Shown here piece after piece: positions 35,526 through 44,061 of a stretch of 64,000 bases of DNA; the stretch's first letter is position 1, and each line of letters starts with the position of its first letter. The notes under the pieces are model-generated. The model was given only the letters and a program-made list of their open reading frames with translations, made no database searches and was not told the origin of the DNA. The stretch is from assembly GCF_050589705.1 (NCBI RefSeq), contig NZ_JBNGOT010000001.1, forward strand, positions 434,001 to 498,000, read 5' to 3'. The stretch comes from Sunxiuqinia rutila. GTDB taxonomy: Bacteria; Bacteroidota; Bacteroidia; Bacteroidales; Prolixibacteraceae. The translations under genes were made by a program, and so were the position numbers.

Positions 35526-35557
35526 TTTGATTGCCACTGGAGCTGCCGCTATATTTG
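35526..35557 (+). promoter_or_regulatory. Full-consensus Bacteroidota promoter for the peroxiredoxin gene
   Basis: TTTG at 35526-35529, a 20-bp spacer and TATATTTG at 35550-35557 match the Bacteroidota primary sigma consensus (TTTG at -33, TAnnTTTG at -7) exactly. A transcript start near 35564 would leave a leader of about 36 bases before the ATG at 35601. Confidence 0.7.
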
Positions 35558-35600
35558 CCACAGAAATTATTGAAAAATCAAATATTAAAAACAGAAAATC

Positions 35601-36134
35601 ATGTTGACAATAGGACAAAAATTTCCCGAGTTTAAAAAGACAGCCGTTGTTTCCCTTGAACCAGGAAAAGAATTTAAGACCATTACCAATGAAGACCTGA
35701 AAGGCAAATGGAGTGTGGTGTTTTGGTGGCCAAAAGACTTTACGTTTGTATGCCCGACAGAAATTACCGGGTTTAACGACCACTTCGCATCATTTCAGAA
35801 ATTGAATGCCAACCTGATTGGTGCTTCAACCGACTCTGAATTTGTGCACCTGGCTTGGAGAAACGATCACCCTGGCTTGCGTCAGCTGCAATTCCCCATG
35901 TTGGCGGATACTTCAAAATCGCTGGCCGAAGACTTAGGAATTTTGGAAGCTGACGAAAAAATTGCTTACCGGGCAACTTTCATTCTAGATGAAGAAGGAG
36001 TGATCCGTTGGGTAAGCGTTAACGATTTGGCTATCGGCCGCAATGTGCCTGAAGTTTTACGCGTTTTGGGCGCTTTGCAAACAGGGGAGTTAACACCTTG
36101 TGATTGGGAGCCGGGTCAAGCAACATTAGCTTAA
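35601..36134 (+). CDS. AhpC/Tsa-type peroxiredoxin
   Basis: This 177-residue cytoplasmic thiol peroxidase reduces hydrogen peroxide and organic hydroperoxides. The peroxidatic residue is Cys51 in DFTFVCPTEI, with the supporting Thr48 and the later Arg in the W-R-N block. Cys167 (TPCDWEPGQ) near the C-terminus is in the place of the resolving cysteine of typical 2-Cys AhpC enzymes. No AhpF or other reductase gene is adjacent. It has its own consensus promoter upstream and a strong terminator downstream, so it is monocistronic, consistent with high expression. Confidence 0.95.
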   Translation: MLTIGQKFPEFKKTAVVSLEPGKEFKTITNEDLKGKWSVVFWWPKDFTFVCPTEITGFNDHFASFQKLNANLIGASTDSEFVHLAWRNDHPGLRQLQFPMLADTSKSLAEDLGILEADEKIAYRATFILDEEGVIRWVSVNDLAIGRNVPEVLRVLGALQTGELTPCDWEPGQATLA

Positions 36135-36183
36135 TACAATACGCCATAATGAGTTAAGTTAGATTAGATCTTATAGCTTATAG

Positions 36184-36211
36184 AAAGGATGTCAGCAGAC
36201 ATCCTTTTTTT
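36184..36211 (+). terminator. Strong rho-independent terminator of the peroxiredoxin gene
   Basis: AAAGGATGTC and GACATCCTTT make a perfect 10-bp stem around the tetraloop AGCA, followed by TTTT. The rest of the gap to 36453 holds no gene I can support. Confidence 0.9.
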
Positions 36212-36453
36212 GTGCCTGAAAAATCGGAGAAAAGAAACCGAAATCGCTGTAGCAGGAGGAAGTATTGCTTGCTGTCGTTCAAAAGAAATCAATTTTGTTA
36301 TCAGACGGTTAGTCGCAAGTAGGGATAGACTGTTAACAGGTGTTAAAAGCAGAGCTTATTGTCTGATTTCTTAACATTGGGATAATTTGTAAGATTCAAT
36401 TAACTAGTTGATTAAGTTTTTTTTCGATGTGTTAAAGTTTTTTTAACCAAAAC

Positions 36454-36472
36454 TAGTTGACTTAGTCAACTA
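36454..36472. promoter_or_regulatory. Palindromic operator, probably for the MarR regulator
   Basis: TAGTTGACT-T-AGTCAACTA is a perfect 19-bp palindrome directly upstream of the marR-efflux operon. A related half-site (CTAGTTGATTAAGT) lies about 50 bp upstream, near 36404. It covers the -33 element of the promoter at 36457-36488, so binding there would block transcription, the usual MarR autorepression layout. Confidence 0.75.
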
Positions 36473-36488
36473 ATTCGGATTAGTTTTG
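36457..36488 (+). promoter_or_regulatory. Promoter of the marR-RND efflux operon
   Basis: TTG at 36457-36459, a 21-bp spacer and TAGTTTTG at 36481-36488 fit the Bacteroidota -33/-7 consensus. The ATG of the MarR gene is 17 bp downstream of the -7 box, so the leader is short. Confidence 0.6.
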
Positions 36489-36505
36489 CTGAAAACAATT
36501 TAACG

Positions 36506-36955
36506 ATGAACACAGATAAACCATTGGGGCATATTCTGGGGCAAACGGTCCATGCCTATAAGGGGATGATAATGCAGGCGTTTAAAGAACAAGAGATTCA
36601 TCTGAGTTTTGAGCATTTCGCGATTATGTTTCAGTTGTCTTTAAATAAGAATTGGACGCAACAAGAGCTTGCTGATGCATTTAACAAGGATAAGTCAATC
36701 ATTTTGCGACAAATCAGTGTTTTGTTGGATAATGGCTATGTGGTTCGAAGCCAGGATAAGCATGACGGGCGGAAAAAGAACCTGATGCTGACCAGCAAAG
36801 GAGAAGAAGAGTTGGATAAAGCCAAGCGAATTGCAAAATCGTTGGTCGATAAGTTGTTGGCAGGAGTGAGTAACGAAGATTTTCAGGCCTTTAGGCGTGT
36901 GGCTGAAATGATTCAGCAAAATGCCGGATTTACGCCTGGTGAGTGCAATGACTAA
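36506..36955 (+). CDS. MarR family transcriptional regulator
   Basis: This 149-residue winged-helix repressor dimerises through N- and C-terminal helices. The DNA-binding helix is in WTQQELADAFNKDKSIILRQ (residues about 51-70) and the wing in SQDKHDGRKKNLMLTSKG (about 82-99). The D-x-R (here HDGRKK) wing motif is typical of the family. It is the first gene of an operon with adaptor, RND pump and outer-membrane channel, spaced 35, 15 and 25 bp. The 19-bp palindrome over its promoter is its likely operator, with the inducing ligand probably being a pump substrate. Confidence 0.93.
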   Translation: MNTDKPLGHILGQTVHAYKGMIMQAFKEQEIHLSFEHFAIMFQLSLNKNWTQQELADAFNKDKSIILRQISVLLDNGYVVRSQDKHDGRKKNLMLTSKGEEELDKAKRIAKSLVDKLLAGVSNEDFQAFRRVAEMIQQNAGFTPGECND

Positions 36956-36990
36956 TTTGAAAACAGAAGACTTTAAACAATAGATTAAAC

Positions 36991-38178
36991 ATGAAAACAA
37001 GAAAACACATTAAAAATCTGAATTTTATTTGGTTGATGTTCGCGGCTGTAGCCTGCACACCAACCCAGGGAGAAGTGGCCCCCGGAGCCCCGGGACAGGC
37101 AAAGGAGTATCAGGTTATTTCAATAAAAGAGCAAAGGGCAACGCTGGATAAAAGTTATCCGGCAGTTTTGGAAGGCCAGCAAACGGTTGAGATTCGTCCC
37201 CGCGTGGCTGGATACATCGAAGAGATTTTGGTGGATGAAGGAGCCTATGTGAAAAAAGGACAGGTGTTGTTTCGCTTAAATGCGAACGACATTGAAGCCA
37301 ACGTACGCTCAGCCGAAGCGCAGGTTAAAGTTGCCGAGGCACAAGTGGCTACGGCCAAAATCAATGTAGGCAAAACCAAACCACTAGTTGATAAAAACAT
37401 CATCAGTAAGTTTGAGCTTGAGTCGGTTCAGTCAACACTGAAAGCAGCCGAGGCACAATTAGCCCAGGCCAAAGCCAACATGGAAAATGCCAAAGCCAAC
37501 CTGCAGTATACTAAAATCACCAGTCCAACCGATGGCATTATCGGTAATTTCCCATACCGTGTAGGAAGTTTGGTGAGCAGTGCCATTGCTGAGCCTTTGA
37601 CAACTGTTTCGAATACGACAAACATGTATGCTTACTTTTCGATGAATGAAAAAGACTTTCTGAAATTGACCCGTGATCTGGAAGGTGCTAACCTGCAGGA
37701 AAAACTCAAGAGCATACCAGATGTTTCCTTGGTTTTAGCCGACAATACCACCTTTGACGCTACTGGAAAAGTGGAAACTGCCAGTGGTTTGGTTGATCAG
37801 CAAACCGGATCAGTAAACATTCGGGCTTCGTTCCCCAACCCCGGGTTCCTGCTACGCAGTGGTAGCAGTGGTTTGGTTCGCATCCCGGAACATTTGGAAG
37901 CAGCAATCCTGATTCCGCAGAAAGCGGCTTATGAATTACAGGGTAAGCATTTTGTATACGTGGTAGGTGAAGACAATAAGGTAGTAAATACCAGTGTAGA
38001 GGTATTGGCCGGTAACCTGAAAGACTACTATGTGGTTACTTCCGGATTGAAGGTTGGTGATCAGGTTGTGATTGAGGGAATTACTTCGCTGAGAAATCAA
38101 ACACCAATCAAGCCAAAGTTGACAGAACTTAGCTCGATGAACGAAAGCGGGCTTGCAGCTAATTCAAGTCGTAACTAA
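36991..38178 (+). CDS. RND efflux periplasmic adaptor, lipoprotein
   Basis: This 395-residue AcrA/MexA-type adaptor has a lipobox AVAC (Cys22). Residues about 50-90 are the first lipoyl half (EIRPRVAGYIEEILVDEGAYVKKGQ), followed by a long alpha-helical hairpin rich in Ala and Gln (about 100-165, AEAQVKVAEAQVATAK), the second lipoyl half (YTKITSPTDGIIGNFPYRVG), then the beta-barrel and membrane-proximal domain. The hairpin is longer than in the adaptor at 5747, so the two pumps use different channel contacts. It is co-transcribed with marR and the AcrB-like pump. Confidence 0.94.
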   Translation: MKTRKHIKNLNFIWLMFAAVACTPTQGEVAPGAPGQAKEYQVISIKEQRATLDKSYPAVLEGQQTVEIRPRVAGYIEEILVDEGAYVKKGQVLFRLNANDIEANVRSAEAQVKVAEAQVATAKINVGKTKPLVDKNIISKFELESVQSTLKAAEAQLAQAKANMENAKANLQYTKITSPTDGIIGNFPYRVGSLVSSAIAEPLTTVSNTTNMYAYFSMNEKDFLKLTRDLEGANLQEKLKSIPDVSLVLADNTTFDATGKVETASGLVDQQTGSVNIRASFPNPGFLLRSGSSGLVRIPEHLEAAILIPQKAAYELQGKHFVYVVGEDNKVVNTSVEVLAGNLKDYYVVTSGLKVGDQVVIEGITSLRNQTPIKPKLTELSSMNESGLAANSSRN

Positions 38179-38193
38179 AATTCCACAGAAAAC

Positions 38194-41100
38194 ATGTTCA
38201 GAAAATTTATTGAACGACCGGTATTATCATCGGTCATATCGATTGTTATTGTCATTGTTGGCGTGTTGGGGATTACCACATTGCCCATTGAACAGTATCC
38301 GGATATTGCACCTCCAACCATTCGGGTGTCGGCTAACTACACCGGCGCCAGCGCCGAAACCGTGCTGAAAAGTGTGGTGGTGCCGTTGGAAGAACAGATC
38401 AACGGGGTAGAGGACATGACCTACATGACTTCTTCTTCCATGAACAACGGGCGTGCAAACATTGAAGTGTATTTTAAGCAAGGGGTTGACCCCGACATGG
38501 CTGCGGTAAACGTTCAGAACCGGGTTACCCAGGCCACCAATATGCTTCCTGCAGAGGTGGTAAAAGCCGGGGTGATTACCGCCAAGCGCCAGAGTAGTAT
38601 TCTGTTGATTACTTCGTTGTACAGCCCGGATGGGACATACGATGAAACCTTTATTCAGAACTATGCCAATATCAACCTGATTCCGATGTTTAAGCGGATT
38701 AGTGGTGTTGGAGAGGCGATGATTTTTGGTGCCAAGGATTATTCCATGCGTATTTGGTTGAAACCGGACGTACTGGCTGCTTACAAACTGGAGCCACGCG
38801 ATGTGATGGCTGCTTTGAATGAGCAAAGTTTGGAGGCTGCCCCCGGACGTTTCGGAGAACTGAATAACCAGACCTACGAGTACATTCTGAAATACAAAGG
38901 AAAGCTATCTCAGCCCGAAGAATTTGAAAACATTATTATCCGGGCCGATCAAGACGGAAACATCCTTCGGTTAAAAGATGTGGCCGAAGTGGAACTGGGA
39001 GCACTTAGCTATTCGGTAACCACTACAGCGATGGGGAAACCGGGTGTGTCAATTGCCATTTTTCAGGCGGCCGGATCCAATGCGCGCGAAGTAATTTCGC
39101 AAGCCAAAGCCACCCTGGAAGAGGCGTCTAAATCGTTTCCTGAAGGTCTGGATTATACCATTCTGAATGATACGAATGAGTTCCTGGACAGCTCAATTAA
39201 CAAGGTGTTGAAAACGTTGGTTGAAGCGTTGGTGCTGGTTATCCTGGTTGTTTTTATCTTCTTACAGAACTTCAGGGCAACCTTGATTCCGGCAATTGCT
39301 GTTCCGGTATCTATTATTGGTACCTTCTTCTTCTTGAGCTTGTTTGGGTTTACCATCAACATGTTAACCTTGTTTGCCTTGGTACTGGCCATCGGTATTG
39401 TGGTGGATGATGCCATTGTGGTGGTGGAAGCCGTGCATGCCAAGCTTGATGGTGGTGCTAAAAACGGAAAAACAGCAGCCATTTCGGCCATGAATGAAAT
39501 TTCAGGTGCGATTGTGGCCATTACCTTGGTGATGTCGGCCGTGTTTGTGCCGGTAACTTTTATTTCCGGATCAACCGGGGTTTTCTACAAGCAGTTCGGA
39601 ATTACGCTGGCTGTGGCCATTATCCTGTCGGCCGTAAATGCCTTGACATTGAGCCCGGCCTTATGTGCGATTTTCCTGAAACCAGAGCATGAAGATCCTT
39701 CGAAAAAGAAAAACCTGAAAGAGCGGATGTATGCTTCGTTCAATACGGCTTTTGATGCGATGACCGAAAAATACCGGAAAACCACCATGTTCTTTTTGAA
39801 CCGGAAGTGGGTGGCTGTTTCCGTGATTGTTGTCTTTGTCGGAATTATGGGATATCTGATGAAAACAACGCCAACGGGCTTTGTACCCAACGAAGATACC
39901 GGAAGTATTTTCCTGGATATTAGTATGCCTCCGGCTACGTCATCCGAAAAGACCTTGATTGTAGCCGAGCAGGTTGACTCCATGCTAACAGCGATTCCTG
40001 AAATAGCCGGGCGTTCTACCGTAGCGGGTTATTCTTTGATTAGTGGGGCTGGAAGTTCGTATGCCATGGTAATTTGTAAGCTGAAACCTTTTGCCGAGCG
40101 TACCGAGAAGAGCCAGGGAGTGAACAGTGTTATTGCCCGCATTTACCAGGCGACAGCCGGAATTCGCGATGCCCGGGTAATTGCTTTTGCACCTCCTATG
40201 GTTCCAGGATTTGGAGTTTCCGGTGGTTTTACCCTTGAACTGGAAGATAAGACCGGTGGCGATATTAAGAAGTTTGAGCAGATCAGTAACAACTTCCTGA
40301 TGAAGCTGAACCAGCGTCCCGAAGTCCAGTATGCGATTACCTCATTCAGCACCAACTTCCCGCAGTACGAAGTGGATGTGAATGTAGCTGTTTGTAAGCA
40401 GGCCGGCGTAGGAGTTAATTCCGTGTTGGGTGCCTTGCAAGGATATATTGGTGGTTACTATGCTTCAGATTTTAACCGGTTCGGAAAACAGTTCCGGGTG
40501 ATGGTTCAGGCTGATCCGAGCTACCGGGGTAATCCGGAGGACCTTTCAAGTATTAAAGTCAGAACCGGCAACGGAGAAATGGCTCCAATCACGCAGTTTG
40601 TTGCGCTGAAGCGGGTGTTTGGTCCCGAAAGTTTGAAGCGATTCAACATGTACACGGCCATTTCTGTGACCGGAGCGCCTAACCCCGGATTCAGTACCGG
40701 TGATGCTATTGCTGCAGTGCAGGAAGTAGCAGAGCAGGAACTGCCAATGGGTTATGGATACGACTTTTCAGGATTGACACGGGAGGAATTGGCCTCGGGA
40801 AGTACAACGGTTATCATCTTTATTTTGTGTGTGGTTTTTGTTTACTTCCTGTTGTCTGCACAATACGAAAGTTTTATTCTGCCTTTGTCAATTCTCTTTT
40901 CGTTACCCGTGGGGATTGCCGGTTCATACATTTTTGCCCGCATCATGGGGGTTGAAAACAACATCTACCTGCAAATTTCACTGATCATGTTGATTGGTTT
41001 GCTGGCTAAGAATGCTATTCTGATTGTTGAGTTTGCCTTGCAACGCCGCCATGAGGGAATGACCATCATGCAATCGGCGATTGAAGGGGCGGTAGCTCGT

Positions 41101-41343
41101 TTACGTCCGATTTTGATGACCTCGATCGCCTTTATTGTTGGTTTGCTGCCTTTAATTGTTGGTGGTGGAGTAGGAGCTAATGGAAACCGTTCAATTGGTG
41201 TGGGAGCCGTAGGCGGAATGCTTATCGGTACCTTCATCGGTATCCTGGTTATTCCAGCCATGTATGTTATTTTCCAAACGCTTCAGGAGAAAGTGAAGAA
41301 ACCGGAACAAACAGAAATTTCAGAGATGAACAGCCTGGATTAA
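38194..41343 (+). CDS. AcrB-type (HAE1) RND multidrug efflux permease
   Basis: This 1049-residue inner-membrane pump is of the normal AcrB length. It begins MFRKFIERPVLSSVISIVIV, the standard HAE1 start. The TM4 proton relay is a full Asp405-Asp406 pair (VVDDAIVVVEAVHAK) and TM10 has LAKNAILIVEFALQRR with the relay lysine, unlike the two RND proteins at 6818 and 9946. The porter regions carry normal hallmarks (SSMNNGRANIEVYF; GFTLELEDKTGG). The expected substrates are amphiphilic drugs, bile-salt-like compounds or solvents; the specific ligand is unknown. Confidence 0.96.
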   Translation: MFRKFIERPVLSSVISIVIVIVGVLGITTLPIEQYPDIAPPTIRVSANYTGASAETVLKSVVVPLEEQINGVEDMTYMTSSSMNNGRANIEVYFKQGVDPDMAAVNVQNRVTQATNMLPAEVVKAGVITAKRQSSILLITSLYSPDGTYDETFIQNYANINLIPMFKRISGVGEAMIFGAKDYSMRIWLKPDVLAAYKLEPRDVMAALNEQSLEAAPGRFGELNNQTYEYILKYKGKLSQPEEFENIIIRADQDGNILRLKDVAEVELGALSYSVTTTAMGKPGVSIAIFQAAGSNAREVISQAKATLEEASKSFPEGLDYTILNDTNEFLDSSINKVLKTLVEALVLVILVVFIFLQNFRATLIPAIAVPVSIIGTFFFLSLFGFTINMLTLFALVLAIGIVVDDAIVVVEAVHAKLDGGAKNGKTAAISAMNEISGAIVAITLVMSAVFVPVTFISGSTGVFYKQFGITLAVAIILSAVNALTLSPALCAIFLKPEHEDPSKKKNLKERMYASFNTAFDAMTEKYRKTTMFFLNRKWVAVSVIVVFVGIMGYLMKTTPTGFVPNEDTGSIFLDISMPPATSSEKTLIVAEQVDSMLTAIPEIAGRSTVAGYSLISGAGSSYAMVICKLKPFAERTEKSQGVNSVIARIYQATAGIRDARVIAFAPPMVPGFGVSGGFTLELEDKTGGDIKKFEQISNNFLMKLNQRPEVQYAITSFSTNFPQYEVDVNVAVCKQAGVGVNSVLGALQGYIGGYYASDFNRFGKQFRVMVQADPSYRGNPEDLSSIKVRTGNGEMAPITQFVALKRVFGPESLKRFNMYTAISVTGAPNPGFSTGDAIAAVQEVAEQELPMGYGYDFSGLTREELASGSTTVIIFILCVVFVYFLLSAQYESFILPLSILFSLPVGIAGSYIFARIMGVENNIYLQISLIMLIGLLAKNAILIVEFALQRRHEGMTIMQSAIEGAVARLRPILMTSIAFIVGLLPLIVGGGVGANGNRSIGVGAVGGMLIGTFIGILVIPAMYVIFQTLQEKVKKPEQTEISEMNSLD

Positions 41344-41368
41344 TCGTTCAGCGCAATTAAGAGAAATT

Positions 41369-42757
41369 ATGAGAACAAAATCAATCAAAAATATACTCTT
41401 CATTATCGGAATCTCGGGGCTGCTGGTATCATGCAGCAGTTCCCGGCATTTCCAAAAGAAGGATGTTAACACCGAAGGGCTTTTTGGCGTTGAGGTGACT
41501 GACTCGGCTAACCTGGCCGAAAAACCCTGGCAGGAGCTTTTTAGCGATTCAAAGTTGAAAGCCCTCATTCAGGAAGGACTGGACAATAACCTGGATCTTC
41601 AGATGGCCGTTCAGAAAATTGCGGAAGCTGAAGCCTATTTCGGTCAAAGTAAAGCCGCCTTGTTGCCAGGAGTAACTGCGCAGGGATCGGTGGTGCATAG
41701 CCGTAATTCGGAATCGACCAATCCTGCTGGTCCCCGCGAATTGGATATCTACCAGCTCAATGCCCAGGCAAGCTGGGAACTGGATATTTGGGGAAAGTTG
41801 CGCAGCTCGAAACGGGCCGCTTATGCCAACTTGCTGGCCAGCGATGCCGGACATAAAGCGGTGCAAACACGGCTGATTGCCAACATTGCTTCAGCCTATT
41901 ACAGCCTGCTGGCCTTGGATGCCAAACTGGAAATTACCCGCGAAACGGTGAAGAACAACATTGACCTGGTGGAAACTATGAAAGTGTTGAAAGAGAATGG
42001 CCGGGTAACGGGGGCGGCTATTGTGCAGAGTGAAGCGGCTCGTTACGCAGCCGAAGTTACCCTGCCGGATTTGGAGCATCAGATTCGGGAAGTCGAAAAC
42101 GGGTTGAGCATGCTTTTAGGGCGGACTCCTGGCCCGATTGAACGCGGAAGTCTGGCCGACCAGGAAGTGGCAAGTCTGCTGCAAACCGGGGTTCCGGCTC
42201 AGCTGTTGGAAAACCGTCCGGATGTGATGCAAGCCCAGTATGGGGTGATGAGTGCTTACGAAATGACCAACAGCGCCAAGGCGTATTTCTTTCCTTCGGT
42301 AACACTAACGGCAAACGCTGGTTTTGAAGCGCTGGACCTGGCTGATCTGCTTGATCCTTCTTCGTTCGCTGCCAATGTTATTGGTGGGTTGGCTTCGCCT
42401 ATTTTTAACCGGAAAGCCAATACCACACGGCTGAAGGTGGCACGTGCCCAGCAGGAATCAGCTTTGTTAGGTTTGCGTCAGACTTTGCTGAATGCCGGCC
42501 AGGAAGTGAACAATGCTTTGGGGCTTTACGATGCTTCTGAAGCGAAGATTGTGTTGCGCGAAAAGCAGTTGTCAGCCCTCGAAAAATCGGTTGACTATAC
42601 CAACGAGCTGTTGACATACGGATCGGCAACCTATACCGAGGTGTTGAATGCCCAACAAAGTTTGCTGGCCGCACAGCTTAGCAATGTGAATGACCATGTG
42701 CAGCAGCTGAATGCTGTAGTGTCGCTATACCGTGCATTGGGTGGCGGATGGAAATAA
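41369..42757 (+). CDS. OprM/NodT-type outer membrane efflux lipoprotein
   Basis: This 462-residue outer-membrane channel completes the marR-RND operon. A lipoprotein signal with lipobox LVSC (Cys22, LLVSCSSSRHF) marks it as an OprM/NodT-type lipid-anchored channel. Two internal repeats contain the family patterns WQELFSDSKLKALIQEGLDNN and ENRPDVMQAQYGVMSAYEM, the latter being the conserved NRPDV motif. It ends in VSLYRALGGGWK, the classic C-terminal signature. A strong terminator follows 26 bp later. Confidence 0.95.
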   Translation: MRTKSIKNILFIIGISGLLVSCSSSRHFQKKDVNTEGLFGVEVTDSANLAEKPWQELFSDSKLKALIQEGLDNNLDLQMAVQKIAEAEAYFGQSKAALLPGVTAQGSVVHSRNSESTNPAGPRELDIYQLNAQASWELDIWGKLRSSKRAAYANLLASDAGHKAVQTRLIANIASAYYSLLALDAKLEITRETVKNNIDLVETMKVLKENGRVTGAAIVQSEAARYAAEVTLPDLEHQIREVENGLSMLLGRTPGPIERGSLADQEVASLLQTGVPAQLLENRPDVMQAQYGVMSAYEMTNSAKAYFFPSVTLTANAGFEALDLADLLDPSSFAANVIGGLASPIFNRKANTTRLKVARAQQESALLGLRQTLLNAGQEVNNALGLYDASEAKIVLREKQLSALEKSVDYTNELLTYGSATYTEVLNAQQSLLAAQLSNVNDHVQQLNAVVSLYRALGGGWK

Positions 42758-42783
42758 ATCCTTTCATGTTTAGTTATAACTTC

Positions 42784-42817
42784 AAAGGCCGGGTTCTTGT
42801 AATCCGGCCTTTTTTTA
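42784..42817 (+). terminator. Rho-independent terminator of the marR-RND operon
   Basis: AAAGGCCGG and CCGGCCTTT form a 9-bp GC-rich stem with an 11-base loop and a seven-T tract. It lies between the operon and the convergent DUF423 gene. Confidence 0.9.
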
Positions 42818-42837
42818 TGCTTTCCCTTTGCGGGTTA

Positions 42838-43215
42838 TTACTTTGGAAAATGTTTCCAGATGGCTGCAAAAAGCAAAATCCAGCCGGCAATAAAACTTAG
42901 TCCGCCAATGGGCGTTATGGCACCCAGCCATTTGATTCCGCTGATGGTCAGAATGTACAGGCTTCCGGAGAAAATCAGGATTCCGATGATGAGGCAAATG
43001 GCTGACCAGTTGATCAGGCTTGATGGCATTTGCATGGCCAAAGCACCCACCAGAAGTAGTCCAAGGGCATGGTAAAAATGGTATTCAACACCGGTTTTGT
43101 AGATTTGCATCATATTGGGCGACATCTTGTCTTTCAGGCCGTGGGCGCCAAAAGCACCCAAAATAACAGCGACTACTAAAAAGCCGGCTCCTGTAAGTAG
43201 TATGGTTTTGCTCAT
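42838..43215 (-). CDS. DUF423 family small membrane protein
   Basis: This 125-residue inner-membrane protein has four predicted helices. The start AGFLVVAVILGAFGAHGLKDKM and the middle GVEYHFYHALGLLLVGAL, with the conserved H-x-x-H-A-L pattern, are the signature of DUF423 (YgdD-like) proteins. The end is ITPIGGLSFIAGWILLF. No function is established for the family. Confidence 0.92.
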   Translation of the reverse strand: MSKTILLTGAGFLVVAVILGAFGAHGLKDKMSPNMMQIYKTGVEYHFYHALGLLLVGALAMQMPSSLINWSAICLIIGILIFSGSLYILTISGIKWLGAITPIGGLSFIAGWILLFAAIWKHFPK

Positions 43216-43490
43216 AAGTATGGTTTTAAAATGCTTGCTAGTAAAACAACGTCAAGCTGATTTTGTTAGACAGCCGCAGTTTTCCTTGCTCTGGGAAGTT
43301 GTTTTTCAGTGTGTTGTCGGATTTAATTACCGGGCAGTACCAATTGAATGCCCCAAAAGTCAACAATATACGATGCATCACGTTTGGAATAAGGGATGTA
43401 GCCGGATTGGAAGGTTGACTTTTATAACATCAAGCATTCGGATGTTTCCTGGTTTTCAGCTTCGAATTGATCACTAAAAAGACAATAAAA

Positions 43491-44048
43491 ATGAGAACAA
43501 AATTGGATTTGCTGGTTTGGAGATACCTTGTCCCAATGCTTCGCCCGGAAATGTTTCAATGGAAGATTTTTCAGTTTCTGGCTGTGGGCTATAGTCTTTG
43601 CTATTCAATACCTCGCCGGTTGATGAAGCACTACTTTTGGGGACAAGGGAGGCCTGTAACGGTTGATGCCCGTGAATTGCTGAAGGATAATCCGCATTTG
43701 CTGCCGCTGATTCAGGAGCAAACCCAAAGCAAGATGGAAGGAAAGCTGACTATCTCGCAATTGCTGATCACTGATCCCCAATGGAAATATTCGGTGGGTT
43801 CCTTCCGGCTTTTTTTCAAACGTCAGGCGGAAGGGGTGGAGTTGCAACTTCGGTCAAACTACGATTATCAGTCAGAGTCTGCCCGCTTAACTGGTCATTT
43901 GCACCAGGCGCTTGCTTCATCTGCCCAAACAAGGGGCTTTTTAATAACCAGCCCACCATTTTGGTTGAGCAACACCGAGCTGGAAGCACAGCCGGTCTGG
44001 AGCGAAATCCAGCCGACCCTTCCTTTAGCCTGTTACCTTTTGGTGTAA
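43491..44048 (+). CDS. Hypothetical protein
   Basis: This frame of about 185 residues starts at the ATG at 43491 (MRTKLDLLVWRYLVPMLRPE); the longer frame from the TTG at 43467 adds eight residues and seems less likely. One weak hydrophobic stretch (FQFLAVGYSLCYSIPRRL) is not convincing as a membrane helix. The centre has predicted beta strands (WKYSVGSFRLFFKR; VELQLRSNYDYQSES). I recognise no family. It converges with the YeeE-type transporter gene 13 bp away. GC content is similar to the backbone, and the frame is intact. Confidence 0.6.
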   Translation: MRTKLDLLVWRYLVPMLRPEMFQWKIFQFLAVGYSLCYSIPRRLMKHYFWGQGRPVTVDARELLKDNPHLLPLIQEQTQSKMEGKLTISQLLITDPQWKYSVGSFRLFFKRQAEGVELQLRSNYDYQSESARLTGHLHQALASSAQTRGFLITSPPFWLSNTELEAQPVWSEIQPTLPLACYLLV

Positions 44049-44061
44049 AAACAGGAGCTGT

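Noticed and set aside
36189..36374. 61-codon frame between the peroxiredoxin and MarR genes
   Set aside because: It starts inside the terminator hairpin, has no ribosome-binding context, and the translation is unremarkable.
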